Of a DNA stretch of 64,000 bases, positions 46,648 through 56,040 are shown one piece after another. The stretch lies in NCBI GenBank assembly GCA_002352665.1, contig DEIV01000014.1, positions 1 through 64,000 of the forward strand, written 5' to 3'. The DNA is from Flavobacteriaceae bacterium UBA2765. Its GTDB lineage: Bacteria > Bacteroidota > Bacteroidia > Flavobacteriales > Flavobacteriaceae. The notes beneath the pieces were generated by a model. That model ran no database searches, was not told the origin of the DNA, and saw only the letters and a program-made list of their open reading frames with translations. Each line of letters opens with the position of its first letter. Positions within the stretch are counted from its first letter, which is position 1. Position numbers and translations under genes: made by a program.

Positions 46648-47703
46648 TTATAATTTGCAAAAATCAAGTATTTCATTTGATATTTTTTCAATTGAATATT
46701 TTTCACCAATCAATTTTGTATTATTAGACAATTTGTTTCTTAAGTTGATATTATTCATCAATTGTTTTAATCTATCAGTAAAGAGGTCAACATTTTCTAC
46801 AGGAACTAAAAAGCCATTTTCTCCATCATCAATCATTTCACCTGGACCGGTAATTCAATCAAAATTTATACAAGGTAAACCCACAGCATACCTTCAAGCA
46901 AAGCTATTGGGAAACATTCAAAAATAGAAGGAAAAGCAAATATAGATGCTTTTGTTAGCCATTCATCTATATTCTTTACTGCTCCCAATAATTTTATATA
47001 ATTGGTAATATTCAAATTATCAATTTGCTGTTCTAATTCAAATCTTAACTCTCCCTCGTCTAAAATAATAAATTTCCAATCGGGATCTTTAATCCTGACA
47101 CAAGCTTCTATAAAATATTTTTGTCCTTTGGTAGAATTTAACCTACCAACATTTATTATAATTTTTTCTCTTTTGTTAGCAACTATTGGCATTTTTTTAA
47201 CCGGATTAGGTATAGTAACAATGTTATCTTGCCCTGTTTCTTTTTTTATTATATCATTTGCAAAATTTGTTAACGCAATAACACCTGTAGCCCTTTTGTA
47301 TAAGAGCTTACGGCATTGTTTTTCAAGTTTACTTCTTGGCCTTAACGGACTCATAACATCTTCAACAAATACTTTTACCCCTAAGTATCGTGTTGCCAAA
47401 ATGGTCAGTATATTTGTAGAGCTTAAAATACTTAATACAAAATCAGGCTTTATTTGTTTAATTGTTTTTCTAAGTTTAAAGAAAGTTCTAAAACCGCTAG
47501 AAATTTTCTTGATTTCACCATCATTTGATAATCCTAACTTAATTACATCAATTTCTTTATTAATTTTATAAAAACTTTCACCAGCTCTTAAAACAACAAC
47601 ATGAACCTGATGTCCTTCTAAAGACCAAAAGTTCGCTAATTCAACTATATAACGTTTGTCCACCTCCTAAATCAAGTAAAGGAGTAACTAATATTATATT
47701 CAT
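46648..47703 (-). pseudogene. Glycosyltransferase family 4 pseudogene with three lesions
   Basis: Remains of a GT4 gene closely related to the intact one at 43309-44367. It starts at ATG 47703 (MNIILVTPLLDLGGGQ). An extra base in the run at 47655-47657 shifts the frame; the original frame then continues as RYIVELANFW and so on. Near 46887 one base is missing (GGTATG followed by CTGTGGG, where ATGGCTGTGGG is expected), which breaks the E-x7-E region. At 46855-46857 there is also an in-frame TGA. The remaining C-terminal part (MIDDGENGFLVPVENVDLF) is in good order. Three independent lesions make a sequencing error an unlikely sole cause. Confidence 0.88.
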
Positions 47704-47746
47704 ATTAAAAAGCTTTTATGGAAATTATAATTTTGGCAGGAATAAA

Positions 47747-48730
47747 CTAAGGCATATTCTTACCATTTTCAAAAGGATGCAGCGATTTTGGTAATTTCAC
47801 AAATGGATGATAATCTCCTTTTAAAGGAGATATTTCAGCATTTCTAATTGCCTGTACAATTTCAATAGACTGTCTAGCATCGGATAAGCCAAACCCACTC
47901 CCGCTTAAAATATCATTATAACTCTTGGTATGCAATTCAGTAAATCCTCCACTAAATTCTATTTCGTTACCATCAACTTTTATTGAGCGGTAGGTTCTTT
48001 GACCTTTATCTTTAATTTCTTGAGGAATAACGTTATAATCTATTGATAAAAACCAACGTACCCTTGCTTTTTCAAATTCTAAATAACCAGCTGCTCTATC
48101 ATGAGTGTGCAGATGCACTATATTTTGTTTAACATCACCAAAAATCCAGGATAGCATATCATAAAAATGGACACCAATATTAGAGGCTATCCCACCAGAT
48201 TTGGAAACATCTCCTTTCCATGAGGTATAATACCAATGTCCTCTGGAGGTTAAGTAAGTTAAATCTACATCATAAATTTTATCTTTAGGACCGTTCAACA
48301 CTTTTTCTTTTAAATCTATAATACTTTGATGTAATCTTAATTGTAAAATAGTATAAACCTTCTTACCCGTGCTTTTTTCTACATCTAATAAAGCATCAAT
48401 ATTCCATGGATTTAAAACTAATGGCTTTTCACAAATAGCATGAGCATCTCTTCTTAATGCAGACCTAATATGGGCATCATGTAAATAATTTGGAGTACAA
48501 ATACTAACATAATCTAAATGAACATCTTTTTCCCTTTTTAATTTTTCTATATGTCTGTCAAATCGTTCAAATTCAACAAAAAAGTCAGCATTAGGGAAAT
48601 AACTATCCATAATACCAACCGAATCAAACTTGTCTAAGGCTGCAATTAAAATATTATTGGTGTCTTTTATTGCTTTTAAATGCCTTGGGGCTATATAACC
48701 AGCTGCTCCAATCAGGGCAAAATTTTTCAT
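47747..48730 (-). CDS. wlbA: WlbA/WbpB-type UDP-N-acetylamino-uronate 3-dehydrogenase
   Basis: 327 residues of the Gfo/Idh/MocA family. The opening MKNFALIGAAGYIAPRHLKA, the dehydrogenase motif ICEKPLVLNP, and TSRGHWYYTSWKGDVSKSGG followed by ASNIGVHFYDML are characteristic of WlbA, which oxidises C3 of UDP-2-acetamido-2-deoxyglucuronate on the route to diamino uronates. The partner enzymes WlbB, WlbC and WlbD are not evident in the window unless the DegT aminotransferase and an acyltransferase serve here. It follows upxY by 53 bp. Confidence 0.9.
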   Translation of the reverse strand: MKNFALIGAAGYIAPRHLKAIKDTNNILIAALDKFDSVGIMDSYFPNADFFVEFERFDRHIEKLKREKDVHLDYVSICTPNYLHDAHIRSALRRDAHAICEKPLVLNPWNIDALLDVEKSTGKKVYTILQLRLHQSIIDLKEKVLNGPKDKIYDVDLTYLTSRGHWYYTSWKGDVSKSGGIASNIGVHFYDMLSWIFGDVKQNIVHLHTHDRAAGYLEFEKARVRWFLSIDYNVIPQEIKDKGQRTYRSIKVDGNEIEFSGGFTELHTKSYNDILSGSGFGLSDARQSIEIVQAIRNAEISPLKGDYHPFVKLPKSLHPFENGKNMP

Positions 48731-48783
48731 ATATATTAAATTTTCAATTAATTTTATTTTATAATTAAATGACCTTTTGAAAG

Positions 48784-49314
48784 TTATGCGACTTCTCTTC
48801 TAATTTTTTTAATGTAATTTAAAGGAATTTCAACACCAAAATAACTGTTTAAAGCTCTTATTTTTGTGTAAATTTTATTTTGATTTTTTTCCTTAACGTA
48901 ATATGCTTTTACGCCTGTCAATGCACCTTTTACAACCTCAATTTTATCACCTTCTGAAAGGCACTGCTTCATTGATAAAATAGTATCAGGATTATCATTT
49001 AACAAAAGCTTTAAATCTTCTATTTCTTCATCCTTAACAATAGCATTTTTACCTAAATACTTTAAAATTCTAACAGTACCGTACACTGATAAAACATTAT
49101 TTAGCTTTTCTTCTTCTATATGTATAAATACATAGGACGAGATTAATGGAGTCTTCATTTTTTTCTTTCTATCGCTCCATTGTTTTACTGTAGTCATTAA
49201 TGGTAAATATGCATTATATCCTGAACTTCGTAATTGTTCAAACACCTTTTTTTCGGCTTTGGTACGGGTATATATTGCATACCAATTTTTAGGCTTGATG
49301 GCAGACATAATCAA
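48784..49314 (-). CDS. upxY: UpxY-family NusG-like transcription antiterminator
   Basis: 176 residues. An N-terminal NusG NGN domain (KNWYAIYTRTKAEKKVFEQL, LMTTVKQWSDRKKKMKTPLI, SSYVFIHI) is followed by a KOW-type region (SEGDKIEVVKGALTGVKAYY). In Bacteroides, UpxY proteins are made first from each capsule locus and prevent early termination within it. Here the gene is likewise the first of a long minus-strand polysaccharide locus. The start may be ATG 49314 or ATG 49308. A -7 element lies just upstream. Confidence 0.92.
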   Translation of the reverse strand: MIMSAIKPKNWYAIYTRTKAEKKVFEQLRSSGYNAYLPLMTTVKQWSDRKKKMKTPLISSYVFIHIEEEKLNNVLSVYGTVRILKYLGKNAIVKDEEIEDLKLLLNDNPDTILSMKQCLSEGDKIEVVKGALTGVKAYYVKEKNQNKIYTKIRALNSYFGVEIPLNYIKKIRREVA

Positions 49315-49336
49315 CTTTTTCTTTTCTATAACGTGT

Positions 49337-49344
49337 CAAATATA
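49337..49344 (-). promoter_or_regulatory. -7 element of upxY and the polysaccharide locus
   Basis: On the minus strand TATATTTG matches TAnnTTTG, 23 bp before the upxY start codon, so the leader would be only about 16 nt. A TTG occurs 12 bp further upstream, too close for a normal -33 element. Confidence 0.55.
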
Positions 49345-49484
49345 CATATATTTTAACAATTTTATAAAAGAAAACTAAATACAAAAATTAGTAATTGATA
49401 AAATCTAATCATTATATCTGTAATAGATTATTACACTTTAATTTTATCAGTTTGATAATGTCTAAATTATTTTTTGAAACTTAC

Positions 49485-49710
49485 TAACCCCTTGGCCTTC
49501 GTCCACCAAAATGGCTCAAAGCCTGATCAGAGCCGATCAAGTATAGGAGTAATTCGTCAGCTTCATTTTATCAAAAAAACCCTCCAAAACACCAAGGGTT
49601 ATATATACCTCACATGGAACTACCAAAAATGATAGTTCTGATTCGCCTATAGGGAAGTGGTAAATGAGAAACTCAGAAGCCTAGCCCAACCAGAACTGGG
49701 TGGGCTTCAG
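49485..49710. other. GC-richer island with several hairpins, unassigned
   Basis: Its first 70 bases are about half G+C, against roughly 30% around it. Inverted repeats include GCCCA/TGGGC at 49684-49705 (10-bp arms with one mismatch), GAACTA/TAGTTC around 49617-49638, and an AACCCT/AGGGTT pair around 49577-49600. One plus-strand frame is open for about 50 codons and again for the last 30 codons, but is broken by three stops between. It may be a structured RNA, or the decayed remnant of a mobile element or gene. Confidence 0.4.
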
Positions 49711-49830
49711 GTAATTTTTAGATTAAAAAAAACTTACCTTCTTAAGATTAAATTTTAAATTTAGTTAAAAAACATAAGTTTATTTATTCTAAAAATGATA
49801 AATTTACTTCACTAAATTATAATTTATAGA

Positions 49831-51243
49831 ATGTTTGTTTTTAAGACTAAATTTACCCTCCTCAAGATTGTAGTTACATTGATAATTCTGTTATTTGCAT
49901 TGTCATTAATATTCTTTTTATATGCAAAAAAATATGATTATAGCTATAATACTCATTTAAGCTATAATTATAATTTTGATAGTAGTAATGCCGAAAAGTT
50001 TGAATTGAACTTTGTAAATGATAGTTTCATTTTACCTGAAGATATTGACATTAATGATAAATCTATCTTTATTAAGATTAATGTAGCATCAACTTTCATT
50101 GGTAATTTCTTTCAACCATATTTTAAAATTAAATCTGGACAAAAAAAAAGCACTCATTATTTGGAGTATGGTGCTGAGGGAATAAGATATCTCAATGTTA
50201 GTAATATAACAAATTCAGATGCTAGAGAAATTATATTGAAAGGAAATCATATTAAAACTAAAGATCAAAAAATTGAATTATATGCATTTGAAAATTTAGA
50301 TCTAGCGACATCTAAGATTTTAATTATTTCACCACATCCTGACGATGCTGAAATTGCGGCTTATGGTTTATATGCAAAAAATAAAAATTCGTATATAGTA
50401 ACAATAACCGCTGGTGATGCAGGACCATATAATTATGATGAGGTGTATAAAGATTCAACTAGCCACTATTTGCAAAAAGGAAAATTAAGAACATGGAATA
50501 GTATTACCGTACCTTTACTAGGTGGTATTCCCTATCAAAATATTGTAAACCTCGGTTTTTTTAATGGGACCTTAGAAGAAATGAAAAATAAAGATTCTTT
50601 ACCTGTTAAAAGTCTATTTAGTAATACCTCTGACATTCAAACATTTAGAAAACAAAATATTTCAAATTTAAAAGATGGATTTACAGGTAAATCCAATTGG
50701 AAATCATTAGTAAATAATCTGTGTTACCTATTGGATACTTTAAAACCTGAAATAATTGTTAGCCCATATCCTCCAATTGATACGCATTCTGACCACAAAT
50801 ATTCAACTATCGCCATAATTGAGGCTTTAAGAAAATCTAATATTAAAAAAGGTTACTTTTTATTATATACCAATCATCACCCATTAAGTGGTTCTTATCC
50901 CTATGGTGAAACAGGTGATGCTATAACTCTTCCTCCAAATTTCGACAATAATTTTTATTTTAAAAGTATTTATTCTAATCATTTGCCTGAATCTTTACAA
51001 AAAGACAAGTTTTTTGCTTTAGAAGCCATGAATGATTTACGATTAGATACAGAGTGGCGAGACCCTAAAGGTGCAATAATAATAGCCCTAAAAACTATCA
51101 AAAGAAAGTATTTAGGGCCAGATATAGACTATTTTAGAAGGGCTGTTAGAGAAAATGAGTTATTTTTTGTCATTCCCTATATTGATATATATGATAATGA
51201 AAAACTAAATCATATCACAGGAAATATCAAATTAAATAACTAA
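49831..51243 (+). CDS. Membrane-anchored PIG-L family deacetylase
   Basis: 470 residues. A single N-terminal membrane span (about 11-31) is followed by a beta-rich region (about 40-155) and the PIG-L (LmbE-like) domain. Zinc ligands lie in ISPHPDDAEIAAYG (H169, D172) and in DTHSDHKYS. Such enzymes remove acetyl from GlcNAc-containing glycans or lipids. With an inner-membrane anchor, the domain would face the periplasm and could act on the polysaccharide. It diverges from upxY, and its 3' end overlaps the convergent T9SS protein gene by 12 bp. Confidence 0.87.
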   Translation: MFVFKTKFTLLKIVVTLIILLFALSLIFFLYAKKYDYSYNTHLSYNYNFDSSNAEKFELNFVNDSFILPEDIDINDKSIFIKINVASTFIGNFFQPYFKIKSGQKKSTHYLEYGAEGIRYLNVSNITNSDAREIILKGNHIKTKDQKIELYAFENLDLATSKILIISPHPDDAEIAAYGLYAKNKNSYIVTITAGDAGPYNYDEVYKDSTSHYLQKGKLRTWNSITVPLLGGIPYQNIVNLGFFNGTLEEMKNKDSLPVKSLFSNTSDIQTFRKQNISNLKDGFTGKSNWKSLVNNLCYLLDTLKPEIIVSPYPPIDTHSDHKYSTIAIIEALRKSNIKKGYFLLYTNHHPLSGSYPYGETGDAITLPPNFDNNFYFKSIYSNHLPESLQKDKFFALEAMNDLRLDTEWRDPKGAIIIALKTIKRKYLGPDIDYFRRAVRENELFFVIPYIDIYDNEKLNHITGNIKLNN

Positions 51244-54200
51244 TATTTTTTTAGTTTCGTTAAAATTATCATTTGACATATAGAGCAAATAAACGCCTTT
51301 TGCCATTGAAGATAAATCAATCTGTGTAAAAATACCATTCCTGTCTGCCTTTACTTCTTTATTATAAACTAACTTACCTTGTAATGAGAATAAACTTAAT
51401 TTTAATTTAGTTTTTTGAGAGGGCAAATGTATATTGACAACTCCTTGTGTGGGATTAGGATATATATTAAATTCATCTTTTTTATTAATAGAACAATTTT
51501 GAACTTTAATAGTAACATTAGTGGTTTCAAGAATACTATTTATTAATGCAGAAACATGATATGTTGTTGTTTTTGTAGGTCTTACTTTTATTGAAGAAGA
51601 CATTTCTTTAGTATTCCATAAATAATGTAATGCAGAGGAATGTGCAATGAGTGTAATTTCATCTCCGCTACAAATGGTAATCTCCGGAACACCAGAATTA
51701 ATGATTAGCGGCCCTATTATAGTAGCACTATCTGCATTAAAATTACTAACAACCCCAACCTCAACAGTATCAGTATTAGAACAACTAAAACCTTCATTAC
51801 TAACCTCAACACTATAAGTGGTTGTTTGCGTTGGTTGAACCATAATACTAGCTGAAGTTTCTCCGGTATTCCAAAGAAACTTATTACCTCCTGTTGCAGT
51901 CAATTGAATTGACTGACCTTGCTCTATAACAACGCTATCTCCTGCATCAGCAAAAATTGGATCAGTAACTGTAACAACTATCTCATCAGTAACACCTTCG
52001 CTACAAGAACTACTTGCAGTTACGGTATAAGTTGTGGTTTCTGTAGGATTAACCAAAATACTAGAGGTAATTTCACCTGTATTCCATAAAAAATTTCCAA
52101 TTCCTTCAGCAACTAAAGTTACACTTTCACCAGGACAAATTGAAACATCCTCTCCTAAGTCTACTGATGGTTGATAATCAACCATCACCATCACTTCGTC
52201 AAAAACTGAACAACTACCTATTGATGATGTTACTGAATATGTTGTGGGTAAATCAGGACTTACTGTAATACTCGCTGTAGTTTCACCTGTATTCCATAAA
52301 AAACTGCCATTACCTGTTGCCGTTAAAGTAACAGACTCTCCAATACAGACGGTTTTATCCTCACCAGCATCAACCATAATTTGAGGGCCTACATTAACAA
52401 TAATTTCATCCATAACTTCAACATTACAAAAATTACTAGCCGTAACAGTATAGGTTGTCGTTTCTGTAGGGTTTATTCTAATACTTGAAGTGGTTTCACC
52501 TGTACTCCATAAAAAATTTCCTGTACCTTGAGAAGTTAAAATAGTTTCATCACCATAACAAATACTTATATCATTTCCTAAATCTACGGTAGGTAACTGA
52601 TCAACTGTAACAATTACTTCATCTGTAACAGCACAATTACCAGAACCTGAAGTAACAGTATAAGTAGTTGTTTCAGAAGGGTTAACAGATATGCTAGCAG
52701 TTGTTTCTCCTGTATTCCATAAAAAATTATTATTTCCCGTTGCTGTTAAAACAACTAGTTCACCTGAACAAATTGTAACATCATTTCCTGCATCAAGAAT
52801 AATTTCAGGGCTCACGCTAACTATTATTTCATCAGTAACATCAGAAGTACATAAACTACTTGCAGTTACTGAATAAGTTGTAGTTTCTATTGGATTAACA
52901 GTAATACTAGAGCCAGTTTCTCCTGTACTCCACAAAAAATCGCCTGATCCCTCTACAGTTAGAGTAATTTCTTGCCCAGAGCATATGGTCAAATCACCAC
53001 CTAAATTTACTGAGGGTAAATCATCTACAGTTACAGTCACTTCATCTGTTACCGTACAATTTCCGACACCAGAAGTAACAGTATAAATGGTTGTCTCTAT
53101 TGGATTAACGGTTATACTTGCAGTAGTTTCACCTGTACTCCATAAAAATTCTGAATTTCCAGTTGCTGTTAAGGATACTGTATTTCCTTTACATATCGTA
53201 GCATCTTCTCCTGCATCCAATATAACATTGGGTGTAACATCTACAATAATCTCATCTGAAGCAGTTAAAACTTCATTATTACAAGTTGAACTGGCTACAA
53301 CGGTATAAGTTGTTGTTTCTTTAGGGTTTATAGTTATACTTTTTGAAGTTTCACCTGTATTCCATAAAAAAATACCTACACCCTCAGCAGTCAAAATAGT
53401 TTCTTGACCCGAACAAATAGATATATCATCTCCTAAACTTACTTCAGGTAATGCGGTTATTGTTACAATAACTTCATCTGTTACACTACAATTTTCTGAT
53501 GTTGATGTTACTGAGTAAGTCGTTGTTTCGATAGGACTAACCAGAATACTAGCTGTTGTTTCTCCTGTATTCCATAAATAATTTCCATTTCCCTCAGCTG
53601 TTAAAGTTACTTCTGTACCTAAACAAATGCTAATATCTTCGCCTGCATTGACCGTAGTTCCGGCAATAATATTAACAATGATTTCATCCGTAGCTGTTAC
53701 ATCACATCCATTACTTGCTATTACAGAATAAGCCGTCGTTTCCATTGGACTAACACTAATACTAGCAGTAGTTTCACCTGTACTCCACAAGAAGTTACCA
53801 ATACCTTGAGCAGTTAAAATAACTTCAGAACCCGGACATGAATCTATATCTTCGCCTAATACAACAGTGGGTAATTCATTAACAGTTATGACGACTTCAT
53901 CAGATTCAGAATTCTCACCATCAGATACAGTCACAGTATAAGTAGTAGTTTCTTCAGGACTTACCTTAATACTCGCTGTAGTTTCTCCTGTATTCCATAA
54001 AAATTCACCATTCCCGGTAGCATTTAAAATAATTTCATCCCCTTTACAAATTTCTGTGTCTTCACCTGCATTGGCGTTGATTAAACCAGTAGTATTATCT
54101 CCATATTCATAAGCTCCTATAGAATAAGGAGCGTTTCGAAACTTATTATCAAAATCATATTGAACTAATGGTTGAGTGTCACCTCCTTCTGTTATTTTAT

Positions 54201-56040
54201 CAGAACTATATGTTGTTAAATGAAAATCAGTAGAACTTAGAAATTTAGGATTTACCGAAATATTACTTATACCTGAATTTGGCATCCAATTGCCACTTAA
54301 TTTAAAAAAATTGCTATACGAAAACTTCAAATCGCCACGGGCTAACATATATTTTTTGCTTCCTGTAAAATTTGAAAAAGAACAATTAATAATCTCCAAA
54401 TTTTGAACATTTGTGTTATAATTTTTAAAAATTACTTGACCATTATTAAAAGTACAATTAATTATTTTGTTATCTTTTAACAGAGAGTTAGCTCCGTTAT
54501 AAGAGCCCTGTGTATATATTGAATATTTAGTTTTGTTAAATACACAATTTCTGATGATATTATCATGACCTATAGACGTATCATTGGTATTTCCTTCTTC
54601 TTGATTGTCTTTAAATCCTATTCCAAAGGTTGTATTATTACTTATCACCCTTTCAATTATATTATAATTGGAACCGCCCCAAATCCAAACAGCACCAGAA
54701 TTTTCATTTTTTAAATAATTTGAGGCATTTGAATTATTTCCAGCTATACAATCCTTAATTACATTATAGTCACATCCAAAATTTCTTATATAAAATGGTT
54801 CAGTTACGTTAACACCTTCTGATTTTTCTATTAAATTATAAGTATTTGATAAGTTTGAATTTCCTCTAATCCCAATACCATGAGTACTCATATTTGTTCT
54901 TGTAGTATTGAAATTTTCAGCATAACAATGCCTCATTATATTGTTATGTCCATTAACTGAAATATGGTAATCCTGTCTTTCGTAAGCACCTGTTCTATCA
55001 TTATATGATTTACAACCCTCAATTAAATTTCTTCCGTCTCCAAATAAGTAAAATCCATGCATATTTGCATTTACACTTCTGCAATCTAAGACTTTCATAT
55101 TATTATTCGAAGTAAAAGGTCTATACTTATTCTTGCCGGCAATTAAGGTTTGAAAATTAATAAATGAGCCATTTACATCATTGGCACTTGGACTATTGTT
55201 ACCAAATAATTTTCCGTTGATCCTATCGAAAACTAAGTTACTATTTAAAGTATTATTAGCCCGAATACCCATATAATAATTTGCAATTTGTAAATTTCTA
55301 AAAACAACATAATTGGTTCCCATTAACTGAATGGCATGTCCTTTTGATGCCGATTTACCGGTAAGGGTTGGCATTTCTGAACTATCCCATTTTTTATCGT
55401 AATCATAATAATTTGAAGAAATATCTCTTATTGAGTTTTTATAACCAATAAATTTAATAGGGCTTGTTGCTGTTCCATCATTGTAAATTGCAAGATTCTG
55501 ATTACCATAATTACCAGCTTTAATCCAAACTGTAATACCAGCATTTGCTTTTGAAAAAGCTTCTTTAAGTGTCCAAGCTGTATTTTCAGTAGTACCGTCC
55601 GCACCTCCTTTTGCAGAAGTTGTTACATATCTATTTTTAGTAGCTGTTGGTTCAGATATCTCATTTTTTATATAAGATAATGTAAATTCAATTAGCTGAT
55701 TATTATCCGTATCCCTTAAATCGCTCCCACCTTCATATCTAATGGTATTATTGTCCCAAAAGGTAAAAGAACTTGAAACAGTAATATAATGATTAGATAA
55801 CTGTCCATCATTTATAGTAATATCAGAAATGGTTTTGTTACTTATAACAAAACCATTAACGTTAGAACTTTTTATAGGTTCGCTACTATCAAAATAGACC
55901 CTATTAGGTGAAGATGCATCTATTCTAAAATTAAAAATTGTTGGAGGTGTATTGTCACTAAAATTAGTGGTAAAAATACTTGCAGTTAAGATATTAGAAA
56001 TTAATATTATACTAATAAATGAGAATAATTTTTTTATCAT
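51232..56040 (-). CDS. T9SS-secreted beta-helix protein with 12 Ig-like repeats
   Basis: 1602 residues in this order: signal peptide (about 1-20); an Ig-like domain (about 30-135); a right-handed parallel beta-helix (about 140-645) beginning NRYVTTSAKGGADGTTENTA, of the pectate-lyase or polysaccharide-lyase type; 12 tandem domains of about 70 residues (about 653-1515), each with FLWxTGETxxSIxVxPxxTTTYxV; and a C-terminal T9SS type A sorting domain (about 1525-1602; FNIYPNPTQGVVNIHLP, ending KKILVI). It is expected at the outer surface or in the medium, as a glycan-binding or glycan-degrading adhesin. The catalytic residues of the helix are not identifiable by eye. It converges with the PIG-L gene. 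Confidence 0.92.
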   Translation of the reverse strand: MIKKLFSFISIILISNILTASIFTTNFSDNTPPTIFNFRIDASSPNRVYFDSSEPIKSSNVNGFVISNKTISDITINDGQLSNHYITVSSSFTFWDNNTIRYEGGSDLRDTDNNQLIEFTLSYIKNEISEPTATKNRYVTTSAKGGADGTTENTAWTLKEAFSKANAGITVWIKAGNYGNQNLAIYNDGTATSPIKFIGYKNSIRDISSNYYDYDKKWDSSEMPTLTGKSASKGHAIQLMGTNYVVFRNLQIANYYMGIRANNTLNSNLVFDRINGKLFGNNSPSANDVNGSFINFQTLIAGKNKYRPFTSNNNMKVLDCRSVNANMHGFYLFGDGRNLIEGCKSYNDRTGAYERQDYHISVNGHNNIMRHCYAENFNTTRTNMSTHGIGIRGNSNLSNTYNLIEKSEGVNVTEPFYIRNFGCDYNVIKDCIAGNNSNASNYLKNENSGAVWIWGGSNYNIIERVISNNTTFGIGFKDNQEEGNTNDTSIGHDNIIRNCVFNKTKYSIYTQGSYNGANSLLKDNKIINCTFNNGQVIFKNYNTNVQNLEIINCSFSNFTGSKKYMLARGDLKFSYSNFFKLSGNWMPNSGISNISVNPKFLSSTDFHLTTYSSDKITEGGDTQPLVQYDFDNKFRNAPYSIGAYEYGDNTTGLINANAGEDTEICKGDEIILNATGNGEFLWNTGETTASIKVSPEETTTYTVTVSDGENSESDEVVITVNELPTVVLGEDIDSCPGSEVILTAQGIGNFLWSTGETTASISVSPMETTAYSVIASNGCDVTATDEIIVNIIAGTTVNAGEDISICLGTEVTLTAEGNGNYLWNTGETTASILVSPIETTTYSVTSTSENCSVTDEVIVTITALPEVSLGDDISICSGQETILTAEGVGIFLWNTGETSKSITINPKETTTYTVVASSTCNNEVLTASDEIIVDVTPNVILDAGEDATICKGNTVSLTATGNSEFLWSTGETTASITVNPIETTIYTVTSGVGNCTVTDEVTVTVDDLPSVNLGGDLTICSGQEITLTVEGSGDFLWSTGETGSSITVNPIETTTYSVTASSLCTSDVTDEIIVSVSPEIILDAGNDVTICSGELVVLTATGNNNFLWNTGETTASISVNPSETTTYTVTSGSGNCAVTDEVIVTVDQLPTVDLGNDISICYGDETILTSQGTGNFLWSTGETTSSIRINPTETTTYTVTASNFCNVEVMDEIIVNVGPQIMVDAGEDKTVCIGESVTLTATGNGSFLWNTGETTASITVSPDLPTTYSVTSSIGSCSVFDEVMVMVDYQPSVDLGEDVSICPGESVTLVAEGIGNFLWNTGEITSSILVNPTETTTYTVTASSSCSEGVTDEIVVTVTDPIFADAGDSVVIEQGQSIQLTATGGNKFLWNTGETSASIMVQPTQTTTYSVEVSNEGFSCSNTDTVEVGVVSNFNADSATIIGPLIINSGVPEITICSGDEITLIAHSSALHYLWNTKEMSSSIKVRPTKTTTYHVSALINSILETTNVTIKVQNCSINKKDEFNIYPNPTQGVVNIHLPSQKTKLKLSLFSLQGKLVYNKEVKADRNGIFTQIDLSSMAKGVYLLYMSNDNFNETKKILVI
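51490..54085 (-). repeat. Array of 12 Ig-like domain repeats in two alternating types
   Basis: Odd domains begin (N/D)AGED and even domains (x)LGxD; this alternation holds for the first 11 domains, and the twelfth is divergent. The true repeat unit is therefore a pair of about 140 codons, which points to duplication by two-domain steps. Confidence 0.8.

Larger units (their letters stand above)
49315..49830. other. 516-bp divergent intergenic region between upxY and the PIG-L gene
   Basis: AT-rich flanks hold the upxY -7 element. The middle (about 49485-49710) is a GC-richer island, described separately. The last 120 bp before the PIG-L gene is very AT-rich, with no exact TAnnTTTG element that I could find. 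Confidence 0.6.

Noticed and set aside
47002..47571. 189-codon plus-strand reading frame
   Set aside because: It is antisense to the GT4 pseudogene, has no domain or plausible start context, and is a shadow of the true coding strand.
49485..49710. Leader RNA of upxY
   Set aside because: A good -7 element lies closer to upxY at 49337-49344, so the island is probably upstream of its transcript; a longer transcript is not excluded.
51490..54085. Repeated DNA as a possible CRISPR array
   Set aside because: The repeats are in-frame codons of Ig-like domains about 210 bp long and diverged, without regular spacers.
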